Positions 1 through 8,298 of a stretch of 51,819 nt of DNA are shown here, piece after piece (within the stretch, counting starts at the first letter, position 1; each line of letters begins with the position of its first letter). The translations under genes and the position numbers were made by a program. The DNA comes from Streptomyces canus (lineage in GTDB: Bacteria > Actinomycetota > Actinomycetes > Streptomycetales > Streptomycetaceae). The DNA is taken from NCBI RefSeq assembly GCF_001514145.1, contig NZ_KQ948664.1, positions 1,948 through 53,766 on the forward strand, given 5' to 3'. Under the pieces are notes generated by a model, which did no database searches, had not been told where the DNA came from, and saw nothing but the letters and a program-made list of their open reading frames with translations.

Positions 1-377
1 CGTGGCGCCTCGGATCGAACTCCTAATGCGGTGGTCACACGGCAGCACCGCCGACGGCAGTGACGGCAGCGGCACTCGGCGAACCGTCGCGGGGCCAAGG
101 GAAGACGATTGGACCGCCCCACCAAGGCTTGCCCGTCTCTCCTAAGCGCCGAGTCTGGGCCGTCCCTGGGCCGTCCGAAGCCGACAAACGCCGACAGACG
201 CCACCCACAGGTGACCATTGGCCCTTTGGCGCGACCGTGGCGGGCCCCTGCCTCTGTCCTTCAGTCTCAACGGCAGTCTCATCCATGGTAGTTCGCGCTC
301 GTTCAAAGCTGTGTCAGTAGACGGCAGCACGCAGGATCTGAACGAGCCTGAACTACCAGGAACGGTAATCAGCAGAG
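1..377. other. Left flank without a convincing gene
   Basis: I see no supported gene here; open frames on both strands are short and lack codon structure. The stretch contains two tandem copies of TGGGCCGTCC (about 165-184) and an inverted repeat at 286-358, just before the first tRNA-Ser fragment at 378. Short repeats beside an attachment core are what the arm-binding sites of a tyrosine integrase look like. I therefore infer that this is the right end of an integrated element whose body lies left of the window. Confidence 0.4.
286..358. repeat. 19-bp imperfect inverted repeat beside att copy 1
   Basis: TGGTAGTTCGCGCTCGTTC at 286-304 is the reverse complement of 340-358 at 17 of 19 positions, with a 35-nt spacer. 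It ends 19 bp before the tRNA-Ser fragment. It may be an integrase/excisionase arm site or a transcription terminator of the element; no downstream T-run is present. Confidence 0.5.
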
Positions 378-433
378 TTGGAAAGCGTGTTGGGGGCAAC
401 CCCTCACGAGTTCGAATCTCGTATCCTCCGCCA
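378..433 (+). repeat. tRNA-Ser(GGA) 3' fragment: attachment-site copy 1
   Basis: The sequence matches a tRNA-Ser from the anticodon loop (TTGGAAA, anticodon GGA) through the anticodon 3' strand, long variable arm, T-arm (GTTCGAATC) and acceptor strand ATCCTCC plus discriminator G. The 5' half (acceptor, D-arm, 5' anticodon strand) is absent, so this is not a functional tRNA gene. Unlike copies 2 and 3 the fragment is followed directly by CCA (431-433). The identity block common to all copies starts in the anticodon loop, typical of tyrosine-integrase crossover cores. Confidence 0.85.
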
Positions 434-452
434 GTGCCTCACCGGGCACGAT

Positions 453-488
453 GTCGAAGGGCCCCCTGGAAACAGGGGGCCCTTCGAC
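453..488 (+). terminator. Strong 16-bp hairpin with GAAA tetraloop
   Basis: Bases 453-468 pair perfectly with 473-488 around a GAAA loop, 20 bp after the tRNA-Ser fragment, which is the position of a tRNA terminator. The right arm and the next 7 bp recur exactly at 16508-16527. Confidence 0.75.
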
Positions 489-573
489 GTTGTCCTCAGA
501 CCTCGTTGTCCGCATGCTGGCGGAGATGCCTGGCGCCCCCATGGTCTGATCGATGACGCGATCTGGGACGGTG

Positions 574-721
574 CTAGGCGTCGTGCAGCTGGCCGTTCCG
601 CACTCCCGCGTCTTCCAGCAGCCGCTTCCAGTCGTGATAGCCCGTGTTCCGGCTCAGCGGCCCACCCAACGGCTTGGTGAACACGTAGGCCGACGCTTCC
701 CACAGATCGCCGGCCGCCAGG
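574..721 (-). pseudogene. Tyrosine recombinase (phage integrase) fragment
   Basis: Read on the minus strand, this encodes a piece resembling the catalytic-domain stretch of actinobacterial phage integrases: AGDLWEASAYVFTKPLGG, then a HDWKRLLEDAGV segment and LHDA, where the frame meets TAG (574-576). In intact relatives the LHDA is followed by the RHT of the HxxR box, so the active-site Arg and Tyr are missing. Nothing upstream of 721 continues the domain, and a terminator hairpin overlaps that edge. The 3' end points at att copy 1 (140 bp away), the usual place for an integrase next to its attachment site. It is inferred to be the dead integrase of the element between att copies 1 and 2. Confidence 0.7.
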
Positions 722-747
722 GGTGCCCGGGACACGGGGGCACCCCT
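719..747. terminator. Hairpin downstream of the VCBS gene
   Basis: AGGGGTGCCC (719-728) and GGGCACCCCT (738-747) form a perfect 10-bp stem with a 9-nt loop, 37 bp past the stop of the VCBS-repeat gene. Probable terminator for that minus-strand gene. Confidence 0.7.
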
Positions 748-783
748 CTGGCATTGCAGGCTGGAGGTTGCTGTTCCGGACCG

Positions 784-3700
784 TCAGTACAGCGCCTTGT
801 AGACGCCCCAGCCGCTGCCGATCTTCACGCGTGCTCCGAAGCCGCCCTTGCCGTTGCCCGCCCAGCGGTACAGGTTGCCCGCGGTATCGCGGGTGACGAG
901 GTCGTTGCGCCCGTCCTGAGTCAGGTCGCCGACACCGACCAGGGCGTTGTAGGCGTTGAAGCCCGAGGCGATCTTCACGCGCCCCCCGAAGCCGCCCTTT
1001 CCGTTGCCGTACCAGCGATAGAGGTTCCCGGCCTTGTCCCGGCCCAGAAGGTCTCCGGTTCCATCGCCATTGAGGTCGCCCACGCCCACCAGCGCCGTGT
1101 AACCGGACAGCCCGGTGCCGATGCGCACCCGGGCCTTGAACGGGCCCTTGCCGGTGCCGGCGTAGAACCACAGGGCTCCGGACCGGTCACGGGCCAGCAG
1201 GTCGGACCGGCCGTCACGGTTGAGGTCCCCGGACGACGTCAGCAGGTTGTACTGGTTCCAGCCCTTGCCGATGGCAGTGGACTTGTTGGTTCCCCGGGCG
1301 AAGTACACCTGCCCGAAGCCCCAGTACGCACGCAGTTCGCCGGTGGAGTTGCGGACCAGCATGTCCGCGTACCCGTCGCCGTTGATGTCGCCGACCGGCA
1401 CCAGGGTGGAGGAGGTCGGCCAGTCCGCGGTGTAGCTGCGGTTGTAGAAGTGCCCCTTGGGATGCCCCTCCCACGAGTCGGTCCGGCCGTCCTTCCGGAC
1501 CGCCACCATGTCAGGAAACCCGTCGCAGTCGTAGACATGGGTCGGCAAGGCGCCGCACATCACGTCCAGGCCGCCGCTTCCCACCCGCACCGGCACGGTT
1601 CCACCGTTGAACCTCGCGGTCAGCTGCCAGGTGTAGAGACCGCTCGGGGCGGGAGCACCGTTCGACTCCCGGCCGTTCCACGAGGCCGAGATGCCGTTGA
1701 GACCACGTTCGGCCCCACCGCGCACCACAGCCACCCGGCGCCCGGTCGTCTTCTGGGCGATGTCCAGTTCCCAGGAGTCCACGGGGCGGCTCAGCAGCAA
1801 CGAGGCCGTCCAGGTCGAGTAGTACGACGACGTGGTCCTCGGCGCGACGCTCCCGGAGGTGTACGCCTCCCCTATCACCGGAGCGGAGCCCGGTACCCCG
1901 GCCGCACTCACATGCACGCGGCGATCGGCGTCCACGTAGGCGATGTGGCCGCTGTACTTGTCCACGGTCCAGGTGATCCTGCGGTCGTCCGCGAGCGTTC
2001 CGGCCGGGAGGGCGGCTATGGAGCGCTCCGCGAGCGGGCTGCCGGTGTGGAAGTCCGTCAGCTTGAGCTCGCCCGCGTCCCGGTCGTGCCGGACCACGTA
2101 GCCGTCACCGAGCATGGCGGGGCCCGACGGCACTGCGAAGCCGCGGTTGTTCGTCAGGTCGTACACGCCGGCCTGCTTGTCGGCACCGCAGGACCAGTAG
2201 AGCCAACGCGCTGTCGCCTGCAGTTCGGTGGGCACGCAGGCGGTACCGGTCCGCACGGTGCGGACGGTTTTGCCGGGAGTGGCAGCGTCCGAGGTCAGCC
2301 GCTCCGCGGTCAGCGTGCCGGGGCTGCCGGGGGTCGCGCTCCACAGGGTGGAGTACCAGAGCGCCGCGGCCTGCACCGGGCGGCTGCGTACGACCTTGTT
2401 GTAGCCCGGGGCGATCAGATACTGGGTTTTCGGGAACCCGCCGTCCACCACCACGTACGAGTACGACGCGTCCCTGACCGCGCCGCCACTGCCGGGCAAC
2501 GGCACCTGCACGTGCGACGTGTACGCGTCCACGCGGGTTTCCAGGTAGGTCCGCCCTGCTGTCTCGGACAGGAAGGACAGTCCGTACCAGTTGCCCTCCA
2601 CGATCCGCACGCAGTCCTCACCCGTCGCACAGCGCACGGCGGAAGAGGGCAGGCCCACGGGCAGGGGCCCCGCCGCTCCCGCGACGGGGACCGGCCCGGT
2701 ACCGACGTCCTGCTGGTGGAGGGAGAGCTTGCCCGCCAGGCTGTCCACCCGGTTCAGGGTGCCCCGGTACAGGTTCAGTCCCAGGACCTTGACGATCACC
2801 GGGGGCAGCGGCTGGGCCACCTCGTGCGCCGTCGACCCGTCGGAGCCGGCGGCGAAGCGGTGCACCGCCCAGTCGCCGGTGCCGGAGCCGCCGACGAGCA
2901 GGGCGCTCCCGTCCGCCGTCTGCGGTGGGGAGTCCGACACGATCGCGATGTGGTCGAGTGCGGTGCTCGACTCACCGCCGTCGAGCGGCCGGGCCGTCAG
3001 CCGCCGGCCGAGCGTGGTGCCCGAGGTGGTGTCCGGGCTCGAGGTCAGGAGGGTGCCGCCGAGGAGGGCCACGGGAGCCGCGTCGTCGGGGATCGGGAAC
3101 TCCTGCGCCCCGGAGGAGACGTCACCGCGGGGCAGCCAGCGCAGCCCGCTGAAGCCGTGCTTCCACCAGGCGACGCGGTCGGCGCTCAGCAGGATGCGCA
3201 GGCCCTCGCCGCTCATCGTCTCGGGAAGAGGTGTGATCTCGGCGGTCCCGGGGTCCAGCAGGCCGTAGCGGTACGCGCCGTCCTGCCGGAAGGAGATCAC
3301 CGCGCCACGGTCGTCCGTGGCACCCTGCTGCAGTGAGAGGCTGCTCAGCTGCGCACCCGCGGGCAGGCCGGTGATGTGCAGCGGTTGCGCGGGATCGGTG
3401 CCGGTGTCGAGGAGCACACCGGCGGAGCTGGTGGTGCTGGTCGCGGACTCCAGGGCCAGCACCTTGCCCGCGACGGTCCCCCGGAACGTGTAGCCGGCCG
3501 GGAGCTGCGCCTCCCGGCGCTCACCGGTGTGCGGATCGAGCAGGGTGTACCAGGCGGTGCCCCGGGCCGGGCTCGGTGAGATGGCGAGCAGGTCTCCGCC
3601 GGCACCGACGGGGCGTACGAGCGCGTTGGCCGGCAGGGTCTGCAGGCCGGGCACCTGCGTCGAGGTGCCGCTCGCGAAGTCGGTCCAGGTGTAGCCGTTC

Positions 3701-3981
3701 CGGCCCTCCTGCTGGTGCAGGAAACCGGTGTTGCCCGCCGCCAGCGGGGTGTCCACACGGGGTGTGGCCCGATCGGCGGGCGGGATCACGACCTCCTGGG
3801 ACGAGTCCGCCGCGGTCGCCGGCTGAGCGGCCCACGCGGGCGACGCGTCCACGGCGAGCGGGATGGCCGTTCCCGCGACCGCCAGAATCGTGGCGGCCGC
3901 ACCGACCCTGAGGCCCGCGCCGCCTCTGCGGCGGCGACCTCCGTGCAGTGGTTCAGTCGACGTCCTGGGCGATGCCCTCAC
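784..3981 (-). CDS. Secreted VCBS/FG-GAP repeat protein
   Basis: A 1065-residue exported protein. Residues 1-51 form a signal peptide: a twin-Arg/basic start, a hydrophobic core ending in SPAWA, then AQPATA. The N-terminal ~750 residues look like a beta-propeller/WD-like region. A FlgD-like Ig segment follows (SWNGRESNGAPAPSGLYTW). The last ~250 residues contain at least four FG-GAP/VCBS repeats with calcium-loop motifs DGFPDM, DINGDGYAD, DLNRDGRSD, DLNGDGTGD and DLTQDGRND. Such proteins are extracellular and often bind ligands or surfaces; the substrate is unknown. The GTG start at 3981 has a GGGGGAG ribosome site just upstream. The gene stands alone between att copies 1 and 2, so it is probably cargo of an integrated element. 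Confidence 0.85.
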   Translation of the reverse strand: MRASPRTSTEPLHGGRRRRGGAGLRVGAAATILAVAGTAIPLAVDASPAWAAQPATAADSSQEVVIPPADRATPRVDTPLAAGNTGFLHQQEGRNGYTWTDFASGTSTQVPGLQTLPANALVRPVGAGGDLLAISPSPARGTAWYTLLDPHTGERREAQLPAGYTFRGTVAGKVLALESATSTTSSAGVLLDTGTDPAQPLHITGLPAGAQLSSLSLQQGATDDRGAVISFRQDGAYRYGLLDPGTAEITPLPETMSGEGLRILLSADRVAWWKHGFSGLRWLPRGDVSSGAQEFPIPDDAAPVALLGGTLLTSSPDTTSGTTLGRRLTARPLDGGESSTALDHIAIVSDSPPQTADGSALLVGGSGTGDWAVHRFAAGSDGSTAHEVAQPLPPVIVKVLGLNLYRGTLNRVDSLAGKLSLHQQDVGTGPVPVAGAAGPLPVGLPSSAVRCATGEDCVRIVEGNWYGLSFLSETAGRTYLETRVDAYTSHVQVPLPGSGGAVRDASYSYVVVDGGFPKTQYLIAPGYNKVVRSRPVQAAALWYSTLWSATPGSPGTLTAERLTSDAATPGKTVRTVRTGTACVPTELQATARWLYWSCGADKQAGVYDLTNNRGFAVPSGPAMLGDGYVVRHDRDAGELKLTDFHTGSPLAERSIAALPAGTLADDRRITWTVDKYSGHIAYVDADRRVHVSAAGVPGSAPVIGEAYTSGSVAPRTTSSYYSTWTASLLLSRPVDSWELDIAQKTTGRRVAVVRGGAERGLNGISASWNGRESNGAPAPSGLYTWQLTARFNGGTVPVRVGSGGLDVMCGALPTHVYDCDGFPDMVAVRKDGRTDSWEGHPKGHFYNRSYTADWPTSSTLVPVGDINGDGYADMLVRNSTGELRAYWGFGQVYFARGTNKSTAIGKGWNQYNLLTSSGDLNRDGRSDLLARDRSGALWFYAGTGKGPFKARVRIGTGLSGYTALVGVGDLNGDGTGDLLGRDKAGNLYRWYGNGKGGFGGRVKIASGFNAYNALVGVGDLTQDGRNDLVTRDTAGNLYRWAGNGKGGFGARVKIGSGWGVYKALY

Positions 3982-4242
3982 GTCTCCCCCTCGTTGATGT
4001 GACGATCTGCCGCCGCGCGGCGCCCCGATGTGGCCGGACGCGCTCCCGCGTCACCCCCTGTGGCCGCGGTGGATCTTGCCGACCGCTTGCGGTAGACGTT
4101 AGCCGATCAACGAAGTCCCAGTCCGCCCTGACGGGATTACGATCAGACAACCCGACGGCGTCCGGCGGGGCGGCCAGGGAGCGACCTCACTGTCCGGGTC
4201 TGTGTCCGGTGATCGAACGCCCCCGGACGGCCGCGCGGACAG

Positions 4243-4317
4243 TTGGAAAGCGTGTTGGGGGCAACCCCTCACGAGTTCGAATCTCGTATCCTCCGCAGCC
4301 GCCTGAACAGGCGAAAC
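4243..4317 (+). repeat. tRNA-Ser(GGA) 3' fragment: attachment-site copy 2
   Basis: Bases 4243-4296 are identical to 378-431. The match to copy 3 extends a further 21 bp beyond the tRNA end (AGCCGCCTGAACAGGCGAAAC). No 5' tRNA half is present. Together with copies 1 and 3 it delimits two adjacent accreted segments of about 3.8 and 5.9 kb. Confidence 0.85.
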
Positions 4318-4352
4318 GAAGAGTCGGACCGCTCATTGCGGTCCGACTCTTC
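4318..4352 (+). terminator. 15-bp perfect hairpin after att copy 2
   Basis: GAAGAGTCGGACCGC (4318-4332) pairs with 4338-4352 across a TCATT loop. The left arm is partly conserved after att copy 3 (about 10264-10279), but the right arm is lost there. It looks like the terminator originally following the tRNA-Ser gene of this lineage. Confidence 0.7.
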
Positions 4353-4362
4353 GGCGTGCCCT

Positions 4363-4382
4363 GGTTGCAGTTTCGGTTGCAT
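4363..4382 (+). promoter_or_regulatory. Possible integrase arm-type site (left inner end)
   Basis: GGTTGCAGTTTCGGTTGCAT contains two GGTTGCA units. The same 20-mer with two changes occurs in the same orientation at 10075-10094, immediately inside att copy 3. Paired short repeats at both inner ends of a segment bounded by att cores fit P' and P arm sites of a tyrosine integrase. This is inference from position and repetition only. Confidence 0.4.
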
Positions 4383-4436
4383 TTATAGGCGACATTTAGG
4401 ACATGCCATCAAGCAGGGGAGACGCACGCTCACGCC

Positions 4437-4515
4437 CTATAGGGCGACCGGCGCAGACTCCAGGACCCACACGATGAGTTGGCCGTCCTCAACGGCGTAG
4501 ACGAAGAGGCAGTCG
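4437..4515 (-). pseudogene. RelE/ParE-type toxin C-terminal remnant
   Basis: On the minus strand the frame reads DCLFVYAVEDGQLIVWVLE followed by SAPVAL and a TAG at 4437-4439. This resembles the C-terminal beta-strands of RelE/ParE toxins (pattern DYRVVYxVEDGxLVVxVL), but the basic catalytic tail normally found after the last strand is replaced. There is no start codon and no N-terminus. The call rests on a short stretch and could be coincidental. Confidence 0.4.
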
Positions 4516-4529
4516 CCGCCCTAGCCGCC

Positions 4530-4805
4530 GGCAGGCGTTGCGCCCGTGCCCCCAACTCCACCAACCTCGCGCTGCTGCACGGCCCGGCGTGGGGTCTGCG
4601 GTTCGCCGAGGCGTACGAGGAGGCCGGCGGGGTGCCGGCAGCCGCCGCGAACGAGCGGCTGTACCGGCGGCTGCTGGACGCCCTGGCGTTCGCTGCGGGG
4701 GTGCAGTGGGTCGCGCGGCCGTGGCAGGAAGCGGGCAGGACCGAGCTGACGACGCGAGGCGTGGAGAAGCGGCTCGACGCCTACCTCACCGTCCTGATGG
4801 ACTGA
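4530..4805 (+). pseudogene. Aminoglycoside/antibiotic phosphotransferase C-terminal fragment
   Basis: About 90 residues, including STNLALLHGPAWGLRFAEAY, YRRLLDALAFAA and AGRTELT, match the C-terminal helical part of APH-family kinases as I know them from Streptomyces. The kinase core (HGD...N and DxD motifs) is absent, so no activity is expected. A longer frame could start at 4479, but its first ~17 residues come from antisense of the RelE remnant. The fragment ends at a TGA at 4803-4805, 46 bp from the protease gene's stop. Confidence 0.5.
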
Positions 4806-4850
4806 TGGACGCGCTGGGCTGAGCCGCCCTCCAGCAGCCGCATCAGCCCC

Positions 4851-7800
4851 TCACCCCACCCGGTACCCCCGGATCACCCGGTACTCCACCGCTCCCCCAT
4901 CCGCGAACTCCGCACTCGCCCGCAGCGACACATACCCCCCGGACACGGGCCGTCCAGGCAGCGGCATCACCCACGCGTCCCGCCCGGTCTTCGCCAAGCG
5001 CGCCTTCCGCCAGCTCTTCCCGTCGTCGTAGGACACCTCCACCGACACCGACCGCACCGCCGATGCAGCCGCCCCCGGCTGTCGTACCAGCCGCATCGGG
5101 ACGACCGGCAGCCCGCCTGTGTTGTTCTGGTCGACGACCGGCGCGAAGTCGAACGCCGAGAGGCCGAGCGGCGTCTCTCCGCCGCTCACCTCGCCCGAGC
5201 GGAAGGTCCAGGAGCCGCTGATGCTCGTACCGAGTCCGAAGCCGCCGCCTGCCGCGCTGCGTTCGGCGGAGTACTCCAGGCGGTAGGTCGCCTCGGCCGC
5301 CGGGACCGTGCCCGCGGCGTCCGTCCACGGGTAGTCCAGCTCCACGAGTTTCTGGTCGCCGTGGTAGAAGGCGACCCTGCTCGTGTCGTACGCCGAGTAG
5401 CCGGTGTGGCCGGCCTGGTCGCCTGCCATCGGGACGTTGAAGGACAGCCGGTTGCCGTCCCGGGCGACGGTCGTCGTGCGGCTGAAGCGCGGGCCGGGTA
5501 CCGCCTTCTGCCACTCCGTCGTGTAGCGCTTGCCGGGCTTGTAGGTCTCGTAGTCCGTCAGGAACTGGGTCTGGAAAGTGCCGTCGGGCGCGTACTGGTT
5601 GTAGCGGGTCTCCCACATCGTGTCGTCGGCCTTGTAGTAGACGGTCCGGGAGCGGCCCGGGGTGTCGAACCAGATGGCACCCGCCGACAGCGCGCTGCCG
5701 CCCTCCGGGGGAAAGCCGAAGTTGTGCGTGAACGCCCTCGACTGGCCTTCCGAGTTCACCGAGTAGTACTGGTGCTTCACCGTCGCCAGTTCGCTCTGCC
5801 GCACCACGTGGCGGAAGTTCGTCGGCAGGTGCCCCCGCTCGAACCACACCAGCACGTATTCGTACGGCGAGTCGTCGTACGTGCCGTCCGCGTTCTTCTG
5901 CGCCCAGAAGCCGCGTACGTCCGCCACCAGCGTGCCCTCGCCCGGGCCCACGTCGTCACCCAGCGCGGCTGTGAACAGCTTGTCGTAGGAGTCGGCGATG
6001 GCCCGCATGCCGAAGCCCAACCCGTTGGTGAGTTCGCGGCGGAAGCCGACCGCCGCCAGGCGCAGACTCGCGTCCTTGCGCGGGAGGGTCGCCGAGACCG
6101 GTGTGGCCTTGCGTGCGTCGAGGACGATCTCGCTGTCGCCGGTCACCGTGAGCGTGGGGCGGACCAGCAGGGTCGTACTGCCGTCCGACGGTGTGACGAC
6201 CGACGCGTTCACCGTGTAGCGGCCTGCCGGGAGGGCCACCGTGCCCGAGCCCGAGGGGTCGTACACGAAGCGGTAGACCGAGCCGTCGAGGCTTGTGATG
6301 TCGGTCCAGTAGCTTGCGGCCGGGTTGCCCGCGCGGTCGATGACCTTGACGTTCAGGTTGTGGGTGGGTGTGGCCTTGGTGATGGTCAGGGGTACGCGGA
6401 CCGAGGTTCTGGTGGTCGTGTCCGTGCCCACCAGCGCGCCCTGGAACACCCCCGTACCGCTCTGTACGCGCGTGTCGGCCGTCACCGTCACCTCGACCGA
6501 TTCGCCCGCCGGTACGGTCGCGTGCTCCGGGCTGACCGTGAACATGCCTGCCGGGGCGGGCGAGCCGTCCGGTCCGCTCACCTGCGCCGCCAGGTCCAGG
6601 TTCACCGGCTCCGTGCCGTCGTTGCGGTACGTCACCGTCCTGACGACCGGTGTGTCGTCGTCCGCCGGGGCGGCCTGCGTGCCCAGGGGCAGGGACGTCG
6701 GCGTGGCGAGGACCGACTGGTGGACGGCCCTGGCGACGTCCACCCGGCCCGCGCCCTGCGCGTTGACGTTCGCGCCGCCGGTCGCCGTCGCCGATGCCAT
6801 CAGGGCCGCCTTCAGCTCGGTCGCCCGCCAGTCCGGGTGCTGTCCGGCGAGCAGGGCCGCCGCTCCGGCCACGTGCGGGGTGGCCATGGAGGTGCCGGAG
6901 AGGGAGGTGTAGCCGGGCTCGACCTCGATGTAGTCGCTGCCCGCGTGCGCGGCACGGGCGGCGACGATGTCCACGCCGGGTGCGGTGATCTCCGGCTTGA
7001 TCGCGCCGTCCTCGCGCGGGCCCCGGCTGGAGAAGGACGCCATGACGTCCTGCTTGTCGACGGCGCCCACGGAGAGCGCGGCGTCCGCCGTGGAGGGGGA
7101 GTCGACAGTGCCGTCCGCGCCGCCGTCGTTGCCCGCAGCCACCACGAAGAGGGCGCCGGTCTTCGCCGTCAGCGTGTTCACGGCCTCTTCCAACACGTCC
7201 AGGCCGGGGGTGTCGTCACCGGCGAGGCTCATGTTGATCACTCTGGCGCGCGGGGCGGCCCACTCCATTCCGGCCAGGATCGACGACTCGGCGCAGTCGC
7301 GGTCGCTGCACACCTTCCCGACGATCAGTGAGGCCCCGGGCGCGACTCCCTTGTACTTGGCACCGACGCCCGCGACCGTCGACGCCACGTGCGTGCCGTG
7401 ACCTACGTTGTCGTCGGCGTCGGGCGCGTCCGTGAAGTTCACGGTCTCCGTGACCTGTGCGGCCAGGTCGGGGTGCGTCGCGTCGATCCCGGTGTCGAGG
7501 ACGGCGACGGTCACGCCGTGCCCGTCGTATCCCGCCTGCCAGGCCGTCGGCGCACCGATCTGCGGCACACTCCGGTCCAGGGTTACCTGCCGTTTCCCGT
7601 CCAGCCAGAGCTTCGCGACACCGCTCGCGGCGCGCAGTCCGGTCGTACGGCTGCCCGCGGTCACCCCATCCCAGAAGGCGCCTGCCGTCTCCTTGCCCAC
7701 GGCCACCGCGGCGCCGTCGACGGCGCGCAGGGCACGGGTCACCCGGGCTCCGTCCGCGGCGCGCAGGCTGCGGCTGCCGAGCGTCGCGTCGGTGTACGTC

Positions 7801-8198
7801 ACGATCACGGGCAGTTCGGCCGTACTGGCGTCGTCGTACCCGGCCGCGACGAGTTCCGTCACGTCGAACAGCCGCTCGTCCACCTGACCGTCGGCGACCA
7901 GGCGCAGTGCGTCGTTCGGTACGACGTACTGGTGGCCGTCACGCTCGAACTGCTGGAAGCCCGTCGCCTCGCGGCCCGCTCCGGGCTCGATGGCGACACC
8001 GGCGCCCGACAGGTCCACGCGGTCGCCGGTGACGAGGGTGACGCGATGGGTGGTGGCATCCTGCGGTCCGGTTCCGCGGGTCCAGGTGGGAACGGCGACG
8101 GGGTCCGGCGCGGCGGAGGCCGGCGTGGCCGCCGCAACTCCCTGGACCAGTAAGGCGGTTATCAGTGTGCCGACCAGTTTTCGAGACATGCGGGACAT
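4851..8198 (-). CDS. Secreted S8 (subtilisin-like) serine peptidase
   Basis: A large secreted subtilase of 1115 residues. A signal peptide is seen at the N-terminus (cleavage after ATPASA likely), followed by a pro-region of ~190 residues. The peptidase domain carries Asp235 in VAVLDTGIDATHPDL, His267 in VGHGTHVAS and Ser437 in SGTSMATPHVAG, so the triad is complete. About 600 residues of beta-rich C-terminal domains follow, consistent with large Streptomyces extracellular proteases. I chose the ATG at 8198 because GGGGAGG lies 5 nt upstream; an in-frame extension to 8315 would overlap the divergent regulator. It is divergently paired with a LysR gene 96 bp away and lies between att copies 2 and 3, so it is likely island cargo. 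Confidence 0.92.
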   Translation of the reverse strand: MSRMSRKLVGTLITALLVQGVAAATPASAAPDPVAVPTWTRGTGPQDATTHRVTLVTGDRVDLSGAGVAIEPGAGREATGFQQFERDGHQYVVPNDALRLVADGQVDERLFDVTELVAAGYDDASTAELPVIVTYTDATLGSRSLRAADGARVTRALRAVDGAAVAVGKETAGAFWDGVTAGSRTTGLRAASGVAKLWLDGKRQVTLDRSVPQIGAPTAWQAGYDGHGVTVAVLDTGIDATHPDLAAQVTETVNFTDAPDADDNVGHGTHVASTVAGVGAKYKGVAPGASLIVGKVCSDRDCAESSILAGMEWAAPRARVINMSLAGDDTPGLDVLEEAVNTLTAKTGALFVVAAGNDGGADGTVDSPSTADAALSVGAVDKQDVMASFSSRGPREDGAIKPEITAPGVDIVAARAAHAGSDYIEVEPGYTSLSGTSMATPHVAGAAALLAGQHPDWRATELKAALMASATATGGANVNAQGAGRVDVARAVHQSVLATPTSLPLGTQAAPADDDTPVVRTVTYRNDGTEPVNLDLAAQVSGPDGSPAPAGMFTVSPEHATVPAGESVEVTVTADTRVQSGTGVFQGALVGTDTTTRTSVRVPLTITKATPTHNLNVKVIDRAGNPAASYWTDITSLDGSVYRFVYDPSGSGTVALPAGRYTVNASVVTPSDGSTTLLVRPTLTVTGDSEIVLDARKATPVSATLPRKDASLRLAAVGFRRELTNGLGFGMRAIADSYDKLFTAALGDDVGPGEGTLVADVRGFWAQKNADGTYDDSPYEYVLVWFERGHLPTNFRHVVRQSELATVKHQYYSVNSEGQSRAFTHNFGFPPEGGSALSAGAIWFDTPGRSRTVYYKADDTMWETRYNQYAPDGTFQTQFLTDYETYKPGKRYTTEWQKAVPGPRFSRTTTVARDGNRLSFNVPMAGDQAGHTGYSAYDTSRVAFYHGDQKLVELDYPWTDAAGTVPAAEATYRLEYSAERSAAGGGFGLGTSISGSWTFRSGEVSGGETPLGLSAFDFAPVVDQNNTGGLPVVPMRLVRQPGAAASAVRSVSVEVSYDDGKSWRKARLAKTGRDAWVMPLPGRPVSGGYVSLRASAEFADGGAVEYRVIRGYRVG

Positions 8199-8279
8199 AC
8201 GACCTCCCCTGTGCCGGTGGTGACTCCGGTTGCGGTCGACTGTCCCTTCGGAGGCGATCTTCCGGATACTCCCAACGGC

Positions 8280-8298
8280 CCATAACATCGCGCTATGG
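8280..8298. promoter_or_regulatory. Candidate LysR operator over the regulator start
   Basis: CCATA (8280-8284) and TATGG (8294-8298) form a perfect inverted repeat with a 9-nt spacer, covering the ATG of the LysR gene. LysR regulators usually autoregulate from sites in the divergent intergenic region, which here is only 96 bp (8199-8294). Confidence 0.3.

Noticed and set aside
553..3336. A 927-codon plus-strand open frame
   Set aside because: It is antisense to the VCBS gene, rich in Arg/Ala/Gly/Pro without domains, and arises from the high GC third positions of the real gene.
5361..7331. A 656-codon plus-strand open frame
   Set aside because: Antisense shadow of the S8 protease; no ribosome site or recognisable motif.
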